This document shows, one piece after another, positions 52,004-60,495 of a stretch of 64,000 nucleotides of DNA (the stretch's first letter is position 1; every line of letters starts with the position of its first letter). The position numbers were made by a program, and so were the translations under genes. Under the pieces are notes generated by a model that saw only the letters and a program-made list of their open reading frames with translations, had not been told where the DNA came from and did no database searches. The stretch comes from Alphaproteobacteria bacterium (lineage in GTDB: Bacteria > Pseudomonadota > Alphaproteobacteria > JAVJRE01), in assembly GCA_040218575.1 (NCBI GenBank), contig JAVJRE010000001.1:1-64000 (forward strand). The letters run 5' to 3'.

Positions 52004-54483
52004 ATGCGACAAAGGAGACGGCGGCCGGGCTGACTACGGACCCGGTGTGCGGCATGACGGTGGATCCGGCGACGGCGAAGCACACAGCGCGCTTCGGCGA
52101 TGTGGATTACTGGTTCTGCTGCGCCGGGTGCAAAACGAAGTTCGAGGCCGACCCGGCGGCCATGCTGGCCCGCCAGGCGGAGCGCGAACGGGCCCGCGCG
52201 TCAGGGGAGTCGCCGGCGGCGGGCGCGGCCGGTGGCGGGCTGGCCGGCCAGCGCCACATCTGTCCCATGTGCGAGGGCGTGGAGAGCATCGGCCCGGCCG
52301 CCTGCCCCAAGTGCGGCATGGCCCTGGAACCGGATGCGCCGATGACCGCGACCCGCACCCGATACACCTGTCCCATGCATCCGGAGGTCGTGCGCGACGC
52401 GCCCGGCGACTGTCCGATCTGCGGCATGGCGCTTGAGCCGGTGACGGTGCGGGCGGAGCGGACAGCAAACCCGGAACTGGTGGACTTCAGCCGGCGGCTT
52501 TGGCTCGCCATCCCGTTGACCCTGGCGGTTCTGATTCTGGCCATGGGGCCGATGGTGCCGGCGCTGGGCGCGGCCATCCACCGGCTGCTGCCGGGTGCGA
52601 CCGCCCACTGGCTGGAGCTGGCCCTGGCCACGCCGGTCATTGTGTGGGCCGGCTGGCCGTTCTTTGAGCGGGGCTGGCGGTCGCTGCTCACCGGCAACCT
52701 CAACATGTTCACCCTGATCGCTCTGGGTACCGGCGCGGCCTGGGCCTATAGCGTGCTGGCGGTTGTGGCGCCGGGCCTGTTTCCCGATACCTTCCGCATG
52801 GCGGACGGTTCGGTCGGCCTCTATTTCGAAGCGGCGGCGGTGATCGTCACCCTGGTGCTGGTGGGTCAGGTGCTGGAACTGCGCGCGCGCGAGCGCACCG
52901 GCGATGCGTTGCGCGCCCTGCTGAACCTGGCGCCGGAGACGGCGCTGCGCATCGCCGGCGACGGCAGCGAAAGCACGGTCGGGCTGGACCAGGTGCGGGC
53001 CGGCGATCACCTGCGGGTGCGGCCTGGCGGACGAATCCCGGTGGACGGCACGGTGCTGGACGGGCGCAGCGTGGTGGACGAATCCATGGTCAGCGGCGAG
53101 CCCATACCGCTGGAGAAGTCGAAGGGTGACACGGTCATCGGCGGCACCATCAACCAGACCGGCAGCTTCGTCATGGTCGCCGAGCGTGTGGGCGACGACA
53201 CCATGCTGTCGCGCATCGTCGCCATGGTGGCGGCGGCGCAGCGCAGCCGCGCGCCGATCCAGAAGGTGGCCGACCGGGTGGCCGGGCTGTTCGTTCCCGC
53301 GGTAGTGGCGATTGCGGTGCTGTCGTTCATCGCCTGGAGCGTGTGGGGACCGGCGCCGGCCATGGCCCATGCCCTGGTGGCGGCGGTGTCGGTGCTGATC
53401 ATCGCCTGCCCGTGCGCGCTGGGTCTGGCGACGCCCATGTCGATCATGACCGGCACCGGCCGCGGCGCCCAGGCGGGCGTCCTTATCCGCGATGCGGAGG
53501 CGCTGGAACGTCTGGAGAAAGTGGACACGCTGGTGGTGGACAAGACCGGCACCCTGACGGAAGGGCGGCCGCGGGTGGCGTCGGTGACGGTGCTGGCCGG
53601 CGACACGGACGAGACCGGCATTCTGGCCATTGCGGCCAGCCTGGAGCGAGGCAGCGAGCATCCGCTGGCCGCGGCCATCCTGGCCGAAGCGGCGGCGCGG
53701 GCCATCACCGCGGCGGCGGTGGCGGACTTCGACGCCCCCACCGGCAAGGGCGTCACCGGGCGGCTGGACGGCGTGGGAGTGGCGCTGGGCAATCGCCATC
53801 TGCTGGACAGCCTGAACCTGGTTCCGGCGGCGGCGGTGACGGCGCGGGCCGATGGCTTGCGGAGCAAGGGTCAGACGGTGGTCTTTGTGGTGCGTGACGG
53901 GGCCATCATCGGCCTGATCGGTGTGGCCGATCCGATCAAGCGGACGACCCGGGCGGCGCTGGACGCGCTGCGTCGCGACGGTGTGCACATTGTCATGCTG
54001 ACCGGCGATAACGCGGTGACGGCGCAGGCGGTGGCCGCCGACCTGGCCATCACGGACGTGGAGGCGGAAGTGCTGCCGGAGCAGAAGGGCCAGGTGGTGG
54101 CGCGGCTCAAGGCGGCAGGGCGAATCGTCGCCATGGCCGGCGACGGGGTCAATGACGCGCCGGCGCTGGCCCTGGCGGATGTGGGCATCGCCATGGGAAC
54201 CGGCACGGATGTGGCCATGGAGAGCGCCGGGGTCACCCTGGTCAAGGGCGATCTGGCGGGCATCGCGCGGGCCCGGCACCTGAGCCGCGCGGTTATGGGC
54301 AACATCCGCCAGAATCTGGTCTTCGCCTTCATCTACAACGCAGCCGGCGTACCCATCGCCGCCGGCGTTCTGTTTCCGGTGTTTGGTCTGTTGCTGAGCC
54401 CGATGATCGCCGCGGCGGCCATGAGTCTTTCCAGCGTTTCGGTGATCAGCAACGCGCTGCGCCTGCGCGCAGTCAGGTTGTAG
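52000..54483 (+). CDS. copA: Copper-exporting P1B-type ATPase with YHS and CPMC/CPMH modules
   Basis: An 827-aa inner-membrane copper pump. The cytoplasmic N-terminus lacks the usual GMTCxxC HMA domain. It has a YHS domain ([10 protein letters not shown], 14-23; [12 protein letters not shown]) and two short heavy-metal segments ([20 protein letters not shown] and [20 protein letters not shown]). The membrane CPC motif is Cys470-Pro-Cys472 ([11 protein letters not shown]). Phosphorylation site Asp514 (DKTGTLTEG), nucleotide domain with HP (EHPLAAAI), GDGVND at 714-719. This N-terminal layout is known from CopA-like ATPases that export copper or silver. It is co-transcribed with the regulator upstream and the cytochrome downstream. 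Confidence 0.95.
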   Translation: MNATKETAAGLTTDPVCGMTVDPATAKHTARFGDVDYWFCCAGCKTKFEADPAAMLARQAERERARASGESPAAGAAGGGLAGQRHICPMCEGVESIGPAACPKCGMALEPDAPMTATRTRYTCPMHPEVVRDAPGDCPICGMALEPVTVRAERTANPELVDFSRRLWLAIPLTLAVLILAMGPMVPALGAAIHRLLPGATAHWLELALATPVIVWAGWPFFERGWRSLLTGNLNMFTLIALGTGAAWAYSVLAVVAPGLFPDTFRMADGSVGLYFEAAAVIVTLVLVGQVLELRARERTGDALRALLNLAPETALRIAGDGSESTVGLDQVRAGDHLRVRPGGRIPVDGTVLDGRSVVDESMVSGEPIPLEKSKGDTVIGGTINQTGSFVMVAERVGDDTMLSRIVAMVAAAQRSRAPIQKVADRVAGLFVPAVVAIAVLSFIAWSVWGPAPAMAHALVAAVSVLIIACPCALGLATPMSIMTGTGRGAQAGVLIRDAEALERLEKVDTLVVDKTGTLTEGRPRVASVTVLAGDTDETGILAIAASLERGSEHPLAAAILAEAAARAITAAAVADFDAPTGKGVTGRLDGVGVALGNRHLLDSLNLVPAAAVTARADGLRSKGQTVVFVVRDGAIIGLIGVADPIKRTTRAALDALRRDGVHIVMLTGDNAVTAQAVAADLAITDVEAEVLPEQKGQVVARLKAAGRIVAMAGDGVNDAPALALADVGIAMGTGTDVAMESAGVTLVKGDLAGIARARHLSRAVMGNIRQNLVFAFIYNAAGVPIAAGVLFPVFGLLLSPMIAAAAMSLSSVSVISNALRLRAVRL

Positions 54484-54493
54484 GGGAAGCGTG

Positions 54494-54964
54494 ATGAAAG
54501 CAGGCGGTGGGCTGGCCGTGGTGATCGCCGCGCTGCTGCTTGTGGCGGCGTGCGATGACGGCGGCGAGGTGGTGGACGGTGCCGCAGGCACGCCCGCGGA
54601 CCCAGTCGCGGAGGTGGCCCGCGGCGAGATGCTCTACGGACAATATTGCGCATCGTGCCATGGTGGCGATCTGGCGGGCGAAGCCAACTGGCGCCAGGCT
54701 GACGCGGATGGATTTCTGCCGGCGCCACCGCACGACGGAACGGGCCACACCTGGCACCATCCGGACGCGGTGCTGTTCGCCATTACCAAGCACGGCACGG
54801 CGGCGCTGGTGGGCGGCGACTACAAGACACGCATGGATGGCTTCGGCCATGTGTTGAGCGACGCGGACATCCGGGCCGTCCTCGCCTTCATCAAGAGCCA
54901 GTGGCCGGCGGACATTCGCGCCCGTCAGGCGGACATCAACCGGCAGGCGGGCGGCGGCTCCTGA
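54494..54964 (+). CDS. c-type cytochrome lipoprotein
   Basis: A 156-aa protein. The signal peptide ends in a lipobox with Cys20 (LVAACDD), so it is lipid-anchored in the periplasm. The haem motif is CASCHGG (Cys52, Cys55, His56), and a distal Met in [13 protein letters not shown] is the likely sixth ligand. [18 protein letters not shown] is the C-terminal cytochrome c helix. It follows copA by 10 bases. A cytochrome in a copper-resistance unit could reduce or oxidise copper or a cuproprotein, but this is inferred from position. Confidence 0.88.
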   Translation: MKAGGGLAVVIAALLLVAACDDGGEVVDGAAGTPADPVAEVARGEMLYGQYCASCHGGDLAGEANWRQADADGFLPAPPHDGTGHTWHHPDAVLFAITKHGTAALVGGDYKTRMDGFGHVLSDADIRAVLAFIKSQWPADIRARQADINRQAGGGS

Positions 54965-55058
54965 CGTGGTTGGCGCGACCCTTCACCGGAACGTGTCGGC
55001 CGGCGCGCGTGGTTTGCCGCCATGATGCAGCCATGAGCCCGAAACGGAGCGGGGCCAT

Positions 55059-55706
55059 GTGGATGGCCCGACGATGATGCGCCGCCGCCAGGTGCTGGCC
55101 GGCGTGGCCGGGGTCGCCGCCGGCGGCCTGCTGCCTGTCGCATGGCCGGCACCGGCACGGGCGGCGGCGCTGCCGCGGCTGGACAGCGAGACGTCACAGT
55201 TTCGCGCCCTGCAGCCACTGGCCGCGGCGCCTGACGTTGTCCTGACCGACCGTCGGGGCGTGACGCAGCGGCTGGCCGACTGGCGCGGGCAGGCGGTGGT
55301 GCTGGCCTTCTGGGCCACATGGTGTCCGCCGTGTGTGCGCGAGGTGCCGTCGCTGGCGCGGCTGGCCAGGCGGGCCGGGACACTCGGCGCGCGTATCGCC
55401 GCGGTCTCCATGGACGAGGATGGCGAAGCGGCGGTGGGACCGTTTCTGGCCGCCAATGGGGTGGCCGGCGACCTGCCGGTCTTCCTCGATCCGGCCGAGC
55501 GGGTCGGATCGTTCGCCGTGCAGACCGGCCCGGCGGAAAGCGGCGCGGATGCCCCGCTGCCGCTCTATGGCATGCCGATCACCTATTTCATCGATCTGGC
55601 CGGACGGCTGCGCGGCTATGTGACCGGTGCGGTCAACTGGGACCATCAGGCGGCGGAGCGTTTCGTTCGTGCCCTCGCCGGCCTGGCCGCCGACGCCGCC
55701 ACCTGA
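55059..55706 (+). CDS. TlpA-like thioredoxin-fold protein
   Basis: A 215-aa periplasmic thiol-disulfide protein. The N-terminus has RRRQVLAGVAGVAAGGLLPV, which fits a Tat or Sec signal (twin Arg at 8-10), followed by ARAAAL. The thioredoxin motif is WCPPC (88-92) in AFWATWCPPCVREVPSL, with the cis-Pro region in LYGMPITYFIDLAGRL. TlpA/ResA-type proteins keep haem-site or copper-site cysteines reduced, fitting the cytochrome and copper pump upstream. I chose GTG 55059 (GGAG nine bases before); ATG 55074 is an alternative. Confidence 0.85.
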   Translation: MDGPTMMRRRQVLAGVAGVAAGGLLPVAWPAPARAAALPRLDSETSQFRALQPLAAAPDVVLTDRRGVTQRLADWRGQAVVLAFWATWCPPCVREVPSLARLARRAGTLGARIAAVSMDEDGEAAVGPFLAANGVAGDLPVFLDPAERVGSFAVQTGPAESGADAPLPLYGMPITYFIDLAGRLRGYVTGAVNWDHQAAERFVRALAGLAADAAT

Positions 55707-55713
55707 GAAAAAA

Positions 55714-56142
55714 TCAGCTGCGGATATAGTCCTGCAACTGCTCGATGGTGAACTGCTGGTCGGCGATGATGCTCTTCACCAGGTCGCCGATGGAGACGAT
55801 GCCGGCGAGACGTCCATCGTCCATCACCGGCAGGTGGCGCACCCGTCGCTCGGTCATCAGACCCATGCAGCGTTCGACCGTTTCGTCGGGGCCGATGGTC
55901 ACCAGATCGCGCTGCATGATGTCGCCGACCCGCGTCGTCGGCGAGGCGCGGCCCTTGAGAAAGACGTCGCGGGCATAATGACGCTCTGTGATGATGCCGA
56001 CCGGCCGGCTGTCCTCCACCACCACCAGGGCGCCGATGTCCTGGTCGGCCATGGTGCGGATGGCGTCGAGCACCGGCGCATCGGCCAGGGTGGTGTGGAC
56101 CTGACGGCCCTTGACCTCGAGAATGTGACGGATGGTGGCCAT
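55714..56142 (-). CDS. CBS-domain pair protein
   Basis: A 142-aa protein made of two CBS motifs. The first runs from VHTTLADAPVLDAIRTMADQ to GALVVVEDSRPVGIITERHY. The second runs from TIGPDETVERCMGLMTERRV to RHLPVMDDGRLAGIVSIGDL. The pair forms a Bateman module that binds adenine nucleotides or SAM. No catalytic domain is attached, so it likely regulates another protein in trans. Start ATG at 56142 follows GGGAGG; an earlier in-frame ATG at 56187 lacks this. It converges with the thioredoxin gene with seven bases between stops. Confidence 0.9.
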   Translation of the reverse strand: MATIRHILEVKGRQVHTTLADAPVLDAIRTMADQDIGALVVVEDSRPVGIITERHYARDVFLKGRASPTTRVGDIMQRDLVTIGPDETVERCMGLMTERRVRHLPVMDDGRLAGIVSIGDLVKSIIADQQFTIEQLQDYIRS

Positions 56143-56305
56143 GAGCGTGCCTCCCTTGGCTTTGCCAGGGGGCGTCCCGGAGGTCATGACCCTTGAAGCA
56201 GGGGCGACGGCTCCGGGAGCGGCCCCTTGCCAGCCAGTCTAGACCGGCCGGCCGGCAAGGACCAAGCGGCGCGTTGCGTCGGCATGAAAACAGGGAGAAG
56301 GCGAC

Positions 56306-56650
56306 ATGAGGCTTATCTATCATCTGGCGCGAGCTGCCGAGTGGCGGGCGGCGCAGGCCAGCGGGGTGTATGACGGATCGGCCGAAGACCGCGCCGACGG
56401 CTTTCTCCACTTCTCTACAGCGGCGCAGATTGAAGAGAGCGCGGCGCGTCACCGGGCGGGCGAGGCGGATCTGGTACTGCTGCAGGTGGATGGGGCGGCG
56501 GCCGGCGATGCGCTGAAGTGGGAGGCGTCGCGGGGCGGCGCGCTCTTTCCCCATTTATACGGCTCATTGCCGGTGGCCATGGTGCACCGGGCCGAGCCGC
56601 TGCCGCTTGACGATTCCGGCCGTCACGTCTTTCCACTGCTGGAAGGCTAG
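56306..56650 (+). CDS. DUF952 family protein
   Basis: A 114-aa protein. It opens with MRLIYHLARAAEWRAAQASG, then SAEDRADGFLHFSTAAQI (the family's FIHxS-type block), LVLLQVDGAAAGDALKWEAS and FPHLYGSLPV. These are standard DUF952 landmarks. The family has a fold related to ADP-ribosyltransferase-like proteins, but no established function. AGGGAGAAGGCGAC precedes the ATG. It converges on lolA with stops overlapping by four bases. Confidence 0.9.
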   Translation: MRLIYHLARAAEWRAAQASGVYDGSAEDRADGFLHFSTAAQIEESAARHRAGEADLVLLQVDGAAAGDALKWEASRGGALFPHLYGSLPVAMVHRAEPLPLDDSGRHVFPLLEG

Positions 56651-57336
56651 CGGCGGCCGACCGGCGCCTCGGGCGGCGTGAAGCGGAACTGGCCGGGCGG
56701 GATGGGCACGCCGAAGCTGTGGTCGGTGAGGGCCACGTCCACCGCCTGACCCTGGGCATCGATCAGACGCCAGCCGGCGAGCTGCAGCGGCCGGTCGGCG
56801 AAGTTGAGGATGATCTGGCCGGGTTCGTCCGGCCGGGCGGAGCGGACGGCGACGCGGATGACGCCGGGATCGCGCAGCACCGTCTCGACCACCACGTCCT
56901 GGCCATCGAAAGAGATGGTGTCGGCCAGCAGGAAGCGCGCCGGCGTCGCCGCCACCGGCAGATAGCTCGCCTGATACAACTCCGCATCCCAGTAGAGGAT
57001 GGGGCCGCCGTCGCTGACGATGATCACCGGCACCGGCGGGTCATAGTCGATGCGCATACGGCCCGGCCGGTGGAACCACAGGCTGCCGGTGGCGACGGCG
57101 CCGTCGGGGGCGATCTGAATGAAGCGGGCGATGAGAGTCTCGAAGTCATTGAGCCAGCGGCTGATGCGCTCCAGATCGGCCCGGTCGGTGTCGCTGAGCG
57201 CGGCCAGGGCGGCGCGCGGCAGCAGGGCCAGGCCGGCGGTAAGCGCGCCCATGGCGAGGCCGGCGCGGAGCACCGTGCGGCGGGAAGCGGGGGCGCGGCA
57301 GCAAGACAGGGCGCGGCGGGATAGAGCGGCGTTCAT
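56647..57336 (-). CDS. lolA: Outer-membrane lipoprotein carrier protein LolA-like
   Basis: A 229-aa periplasmic chaperone of the LolA family, which carries lipoproteins from LolCDE to the outer membrane. A Tat-like signal (SRRTVLRAGLAMGALTAGLA) is followed by the mature protein: LERISRWLNDFETLIARFIQ, ATGSLWFHRPGRMRIDYDPP, VIIVSDGGPILYWD, then the strand AGWRLIDAQGQAVDVALTD. This matches the alphaproteobacterial LolA form with an RR signal. The start Met at 57336 is chosen because it begins the basic segment before the signal. Confidence 0.88.
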   Translation of the reverse strand: MNAALSRRALSCCRAPASRRTVLRAGLAMGALTAGLALLPRAALAALSDTDRADLERISRWLNDFETLIARFIQIAPDGAVATGSLWFHRPGRMRIDYDPPVPVIIVSDGGPILYWDAELYQASYLPVAATPARFLLADTISFDGQDVVVETVLRDPGVIRVAVRSARPDEPGQIILNFADRPLQLAGWRLIDAQGQAVDVALTDHSFGVPIPPGQFRFTPPEAPVGRR

Positions 57337-57418
57337 CACCCGCCTATCATAAGGCTGATTGGGGCAAAGGTGGGGCGGTCGAATTCGAGAGCGGGGAAAC
57401 TGAGAGAAAGAACCCCAC

Positions 57419-57640
57419 CTACGTAGCTTGGGCAAGGACTCGTTCACTGACGATTCGAAGCAAGTGATTTGCTAGCATGATCGCCTCGCGAGCCGTCCTT
57501 GGATCATCCATACCGACAGTTCTATGCGACTGTGGGTTCTTAAAATGCCCAATCGCACCTGCAAACAAGTTTGAAAGCGCTTCCCTCTCCGCCAACCAGT
57601 GCGGACATTTCAGTAAGGGGGCCGGTATCTTTATTGAATG
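57419..57640 (-). pseudogene. C-terminal remnant resembling Ymh (TIGR02391) family
   Basis: The minus strand from 57640 to the TAG at 57419 encodes 73 residues matching, from memory, the C-terminus of the Ymh/TIGR02391 family: EREALSNLFAGAIGHFKNPQ, SHRTVGMDDPRTAREAIMLA, then NHLLRIV. The FxGAxGxFxNPxxHR core is intact. There is no start codon with a ribosome-binding site, and the frame begins immediately after the stop codon of the FAD oxidoreductase gene. The stretch is visibly AT-richer than its surroundings. I read it as the tail of a gene truncated by a rearrangement. Ymh-like proteins are often found in mobile or defence regions, but their function is unclear. Confidence 0.6.
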
Positions 57641-57645
57641 CTCGC

Positions 57646-58959
57646 CTAGCGCTCGTCTTCGCCGGCGCTGGCCATCTGGCGATAGCGGCGGCGGACGAAG
57701 AAGCCCAAAATCGGCTCCGGCGGCAGCCATGACGGTTGCGGTATGGAGAGCTGGTCCTTGAGCAGGTCCGATTCCTTGCCGACGATATAGTCCACCAGCA
57801 GGGCGCCGGACTGGGTGCCGCGTGACACATTGGCCCCGTTGCACGCGATGATGCCCCAGATATTGTCGCCCAGCTTGCCGAAGATCTGCCCCTGATTGCG
57901 GGTCGAGCCGAGGACGCCGCCCCAGGTGTGTTCGATCTCGATTCCGGCCAGCGCCGGCCAGCGTTTGGCGATGGACTCCGCATGGTCGTGACGCATGGCA
58001 GCGAGGGTCGGCTCGTCGAATGTCTTGCCGGGAATATAGGAGAAGCCATTGCGCATGAGGATGCGATTGTCGCTGGTGCGCCGTACGGTGGAGCCGCCGC
58101 GCGCCGCCGGCAGGATGCCCCACGGCCCTTCTTCGCCCACGTGGCGCAGCTCGTCGGTGGTGAGCGGCCGGGTGAAGCTGGCATAGGTGGAAATGGGCGC
58201 CATGCGGTTCCTGGCGAAGCCCAGCTCCGGCGAAAAGGTGTTGGTGGTGAGGATCAGATTCCCTGTCTCCACCTCGCCGTCGGGGGTGGTCAGGCGGATC
58301 GGCCGGCCGGCCCGGATATCGGTGACCGGCGTCTCTTCATAGACCGTCACATTGGCCGGCAGGGTGCGGGCGAGGCCGCGGCACAGCGCCGCCGGCTGCA
58401 TCAGGACGGTGCCGGGGGCGGTGACGCCGCTGGTGTAGAAGTCGCTGCCGGTGATCGCTTTCATGCGCGCCTTGTCCAGCCGCTTCGCCGTCTGGCCGAG
58501 CCGTTCGAAGGCCTTGGCGTGATCGGCCACGCCGGCGTCGCCGGCGCTGCCGGCGGCGGCCCACAACATGCCGAAGTCGTGCCAGGCGCACTCAATCTGG
58601 TTCTCGCGCACCAGGCGGCGCAGGATCTCCACGCCGCCGGTGGACAGCCGGCCGATGCGCCGCGCGTGTTCCAGCTCCGCCGGATCGTCCAGCGCCCCAT
58701 GGAACCAGGCATGCAGGGCGAATCCGGAATTGCGGCCGGAATTGCCGCGACCGACGCGCTCGGCCTCGATCAGCAGGATTCTGTCGTCGGGTTTTTGTTC
58801 GGCCAGGTGGCGGGCGGCGGAAAGCCCGGTAACGCCGGCCCCCAGCACCACCCAGTCGGTCCGCACGGTGCCCTTGACCTGACGCGGTTTGGTCATTGGC
58901 TCCAGGGTGTTGAACCAGCCATTGGTCTTGCCGAGATCGGGGGTGCGGGTGGCGGCCAT
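57646..58959 (-). CDS. DAO-family FAD-dependent oxidoreductase, copy 1
   Basis: A 437-aa flavoprotein of the D-amino-acid-oxidase fold, similar to PuuB/OrdL-type enzymes. FAD-binding motif: VVLGAGVTGLSAARHLAE. Later blocks include RVGRGNSGRNSGFALH, ENQIECAWHDFGMLW, LCRGLARTLPANVTVYEETP, GGSTVRRTSDNRILMR, HTWGGVLGSTRN and CNGANVSRGTQSG. It probably oxidises an amine, N-methyl or amino-acid substrate, producing H2O2 or reducing a quinone. It is the last of three tandem paralogs. Cytoplasmic, no signal peptide. Confidence 0.9.
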   Translation of the reverse strand: MAATRTPDLGKTNGWFNTLEPMTKPRQVKGTVRTDWVVLGAGVTGLSAARHLAEQKPDDRILLIEAERVGRGNSGRNSGFALHAWFHGALDDPAELEHARRIGRLSTGGVEILRRLVRENQIECAWHDFGMLWAAAGSAGDAGVADHAKAFERLGQTAKRLDKARMKAITGSDFYTSGVTAPGTVLMQPAALCRGLARTLPANVTVYEETPVTDIRAGRPIRLTTPDGEVETGNLILTTNTFSPELGFARNRMAPISTYASFTRPLTTDELRHVGEEGPWGILPAARGGSTVRRTSDNRILMRNGFSYIPGKTFDEPTLAAMRHDHAESIAKRWPALAGIEIEHTWGGVLGSTRNQGQIFGKLGDNIWGIIACNGANVSRGTQSGALLVDYIVGKESDLLKDQLSIPQPSWLPPEPILGFFVRRRYRQMASAGEDER

Positions 58960-59057
58960 GTCTGTCTCCGATGGGGGCTGGGGGGTGGAGCGGGGGTTGG
59001 CGTTGAGGCTGGGGGAATGGAGTGGGGTGGAAAGGCGCGGGCGCGGAACGGAACGGC

Positions 59058-60368
59058 TCAGGCTTCGTCGGCGCCGTTCTGGGCCATGATGTGCCGCCGC
59101 TTGTTGACAAAATAGCCGAGAATGAAGTCCGGCGGCAGCCAGGCTGGCTTCGGCTGGCTGTGCATATCGTTCAACAGCGGCGAGGTGGCGCCGACGATGT
59201 GGTCGGCCAGCAGACCGCCGGCAGCGGTGCCCTTGGCCACGTTGGCGCCGTTGCAGGCGATGGAGCCCCAGATATTGTCGTCGAGCCGGCCGAAGATGTG
59301 GCCGCGATTGCGGGTAGTGCCGAGAACGCCGCCCCAGGTGTGTTCGATTGCCACGTCCTTGAGCGCCGGCCAGCGTTTGGCGATGGACTGATAGTGTTTG
59401 GTCCGGGCCCAGTCGAAATGCTCCTGGGTGAATCGCCATTGGGGCACGAAGCGCGCGCCGTGGCGGATCATGATGCGATTGTCGCTGGTGCGGCGCACGG
59501 TGGAGCCGCCGGTGACGCCGGGCAGCAGACCCCACGGTCCCTCGCCGCCCACTTCCTTGAGTTCGTCGTCGCTCAGAACCCGGGTCAGGCTGGCATAGTT
59601 GGAGACCGGCGCCATGCGAAAGCGGGCAAAGCCCAGGCCCGGCGAGAAGGTGTTGGTGCACAGAATGAGGTTTTCCGTCTCGATCTCGCCGCCGGCCACG
59701 CTCAGCACATGGGGGCGACCGCGGCGCAGACCGGTCACCGGGGTCTGGTCATAGACCGTCACATTGGCCGGCAGGGTGCGAGCCAGGCCGCGACACATGG
59801 CGGCCGGGTTGACCAGGGCGGTCCCTTTGGCGCGCACGCCCATGGTGTAGAAGGACGAGCCGGTCAGCCGCTGCATGGCCTTGCCGTCGAGCATTTCGCA
59901 ATCCTGCTCCAGCAGGCCGAAGCCCTTCTGGCGGTCGGCGACTCCGCCCTCGCCGGCCGGTCCGGCGGCGGCCCACAGCATGCCGAAGTCGTGCCAGTGA
60001 CACTCAATCTGGTTCTCACGCACCTGGCGGCGCAGGGTTTCCGCGCCGGCCCCGTTGAGCCGCGCCTCGCGGTGCAGGACCGTGAGGTCGTTGGAGTAGC
60101 CGGTGGCCCCCATGAACCAGCAGTGCAGGGCGAAGCCGGAGTTGCGGCCGGAATTGCCATTGCCGATGCGGGTGGCGTCGAGCAGCAGAATCCTCGCCCC
60201 GGGCTTGTGCTCAGCCAGGCGGCGGGCGGCGGCAAGCCCGGTGACGCCGGCGCCGACCACCACCCAGTCGGCCTTTTGACGGCCCTCGATCCGGCGCGAC
60301 GGCGACGGCGGCTCCAGCACGTTGAACCAGCCGCAGGTGTCACCCAGATCAGGCAGTTTGGCCGCCAT
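59058..60368 (-). CDS. DAO-family FAD-dependent oxidoreductase, copy 2
   Basis: A 436-aa paralog of its neighbours. FAD motif VVVGAGVTGLAAARRLAE; shared blocks ENQIECHWHDFGMLWAAAG, MCRGLARTLPANVTVYDQTP, GGSTVRRTSDNRIMIRHG, HTWGGVLGTTRNRGHIFG and CNGANVAKGTAAGG. It is closer to copy 1 than to copy 3 in these blocks. The N-terminus (LGDTCGWFNVLEPP) matches the NGWFN/NGWYN start of the others. A gap of 98 bases separates it from copy 1, and 127 bases from copy 3; no promoter or terminator was recognised in either. Confidence 0.9.
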   Translation of the reverse strand: MAAKLPDLGDTCGWFNVLEPPSPSRRIEGRQKADWVVVGAGVTGLAAARRLAEHKPGARILLLDATRIGNGNSGRNSGFALHCWFMGATGYSNDLTVLHREARLNGAGAETLRRQVRENQIECHWHDFGMLWAAAGPAGEGGVADRQKGFGLLEQDCEMLDGKAMQRLTGSSFYTMGVRAKGTALVNPAAMCRGLARTLPANVTVYDQTPVTGLRRGRPHVLSVAGGEIETENLILCTNTFSPGLGFARFRMAPVSNYASLTRVLSDDELKEVGGEGPWGLLPGVTGGSTVRRTSDNRIMIRHGARFVPQWRFTQEHFDWARTKHYQSIAKRWPALKDVAIEHTWGGVLGTTRNRGHIFGRLDDNIWGSIACNGANVAKGTAAGGLLADHIVGATSPLLNDMHSQPKPAWLPPDFILGYFVNKRRHIMAQNGADEA

Positions 60369-60495
60369 GGCAATGCTCCGTGTTGGACGTCCGTACTAAT
60401 GCGTGGGCCGCCGCCGACCCCGGCCGGCGCACCGCAAACACGCCGAAGTTCAGTAGCCGTGAACGTTGTGGCCAGGGCGCAGTGGCGCGACCGGC

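Noticed and set aside
52201-54591. A 796-codon minus-strand frame opposite copA
   Set aside because: It is antisense to an unmistakable P-type ATPase and its translation has no motif.
57419-58123. A full-length 234-codon gene ending in the Ymh-like tail
   Set aside because: The upstream two thirds of this frame are antisense-frame shadow within the FAD oxidoreductase gene. Only the last 73 codons carry family similarity.
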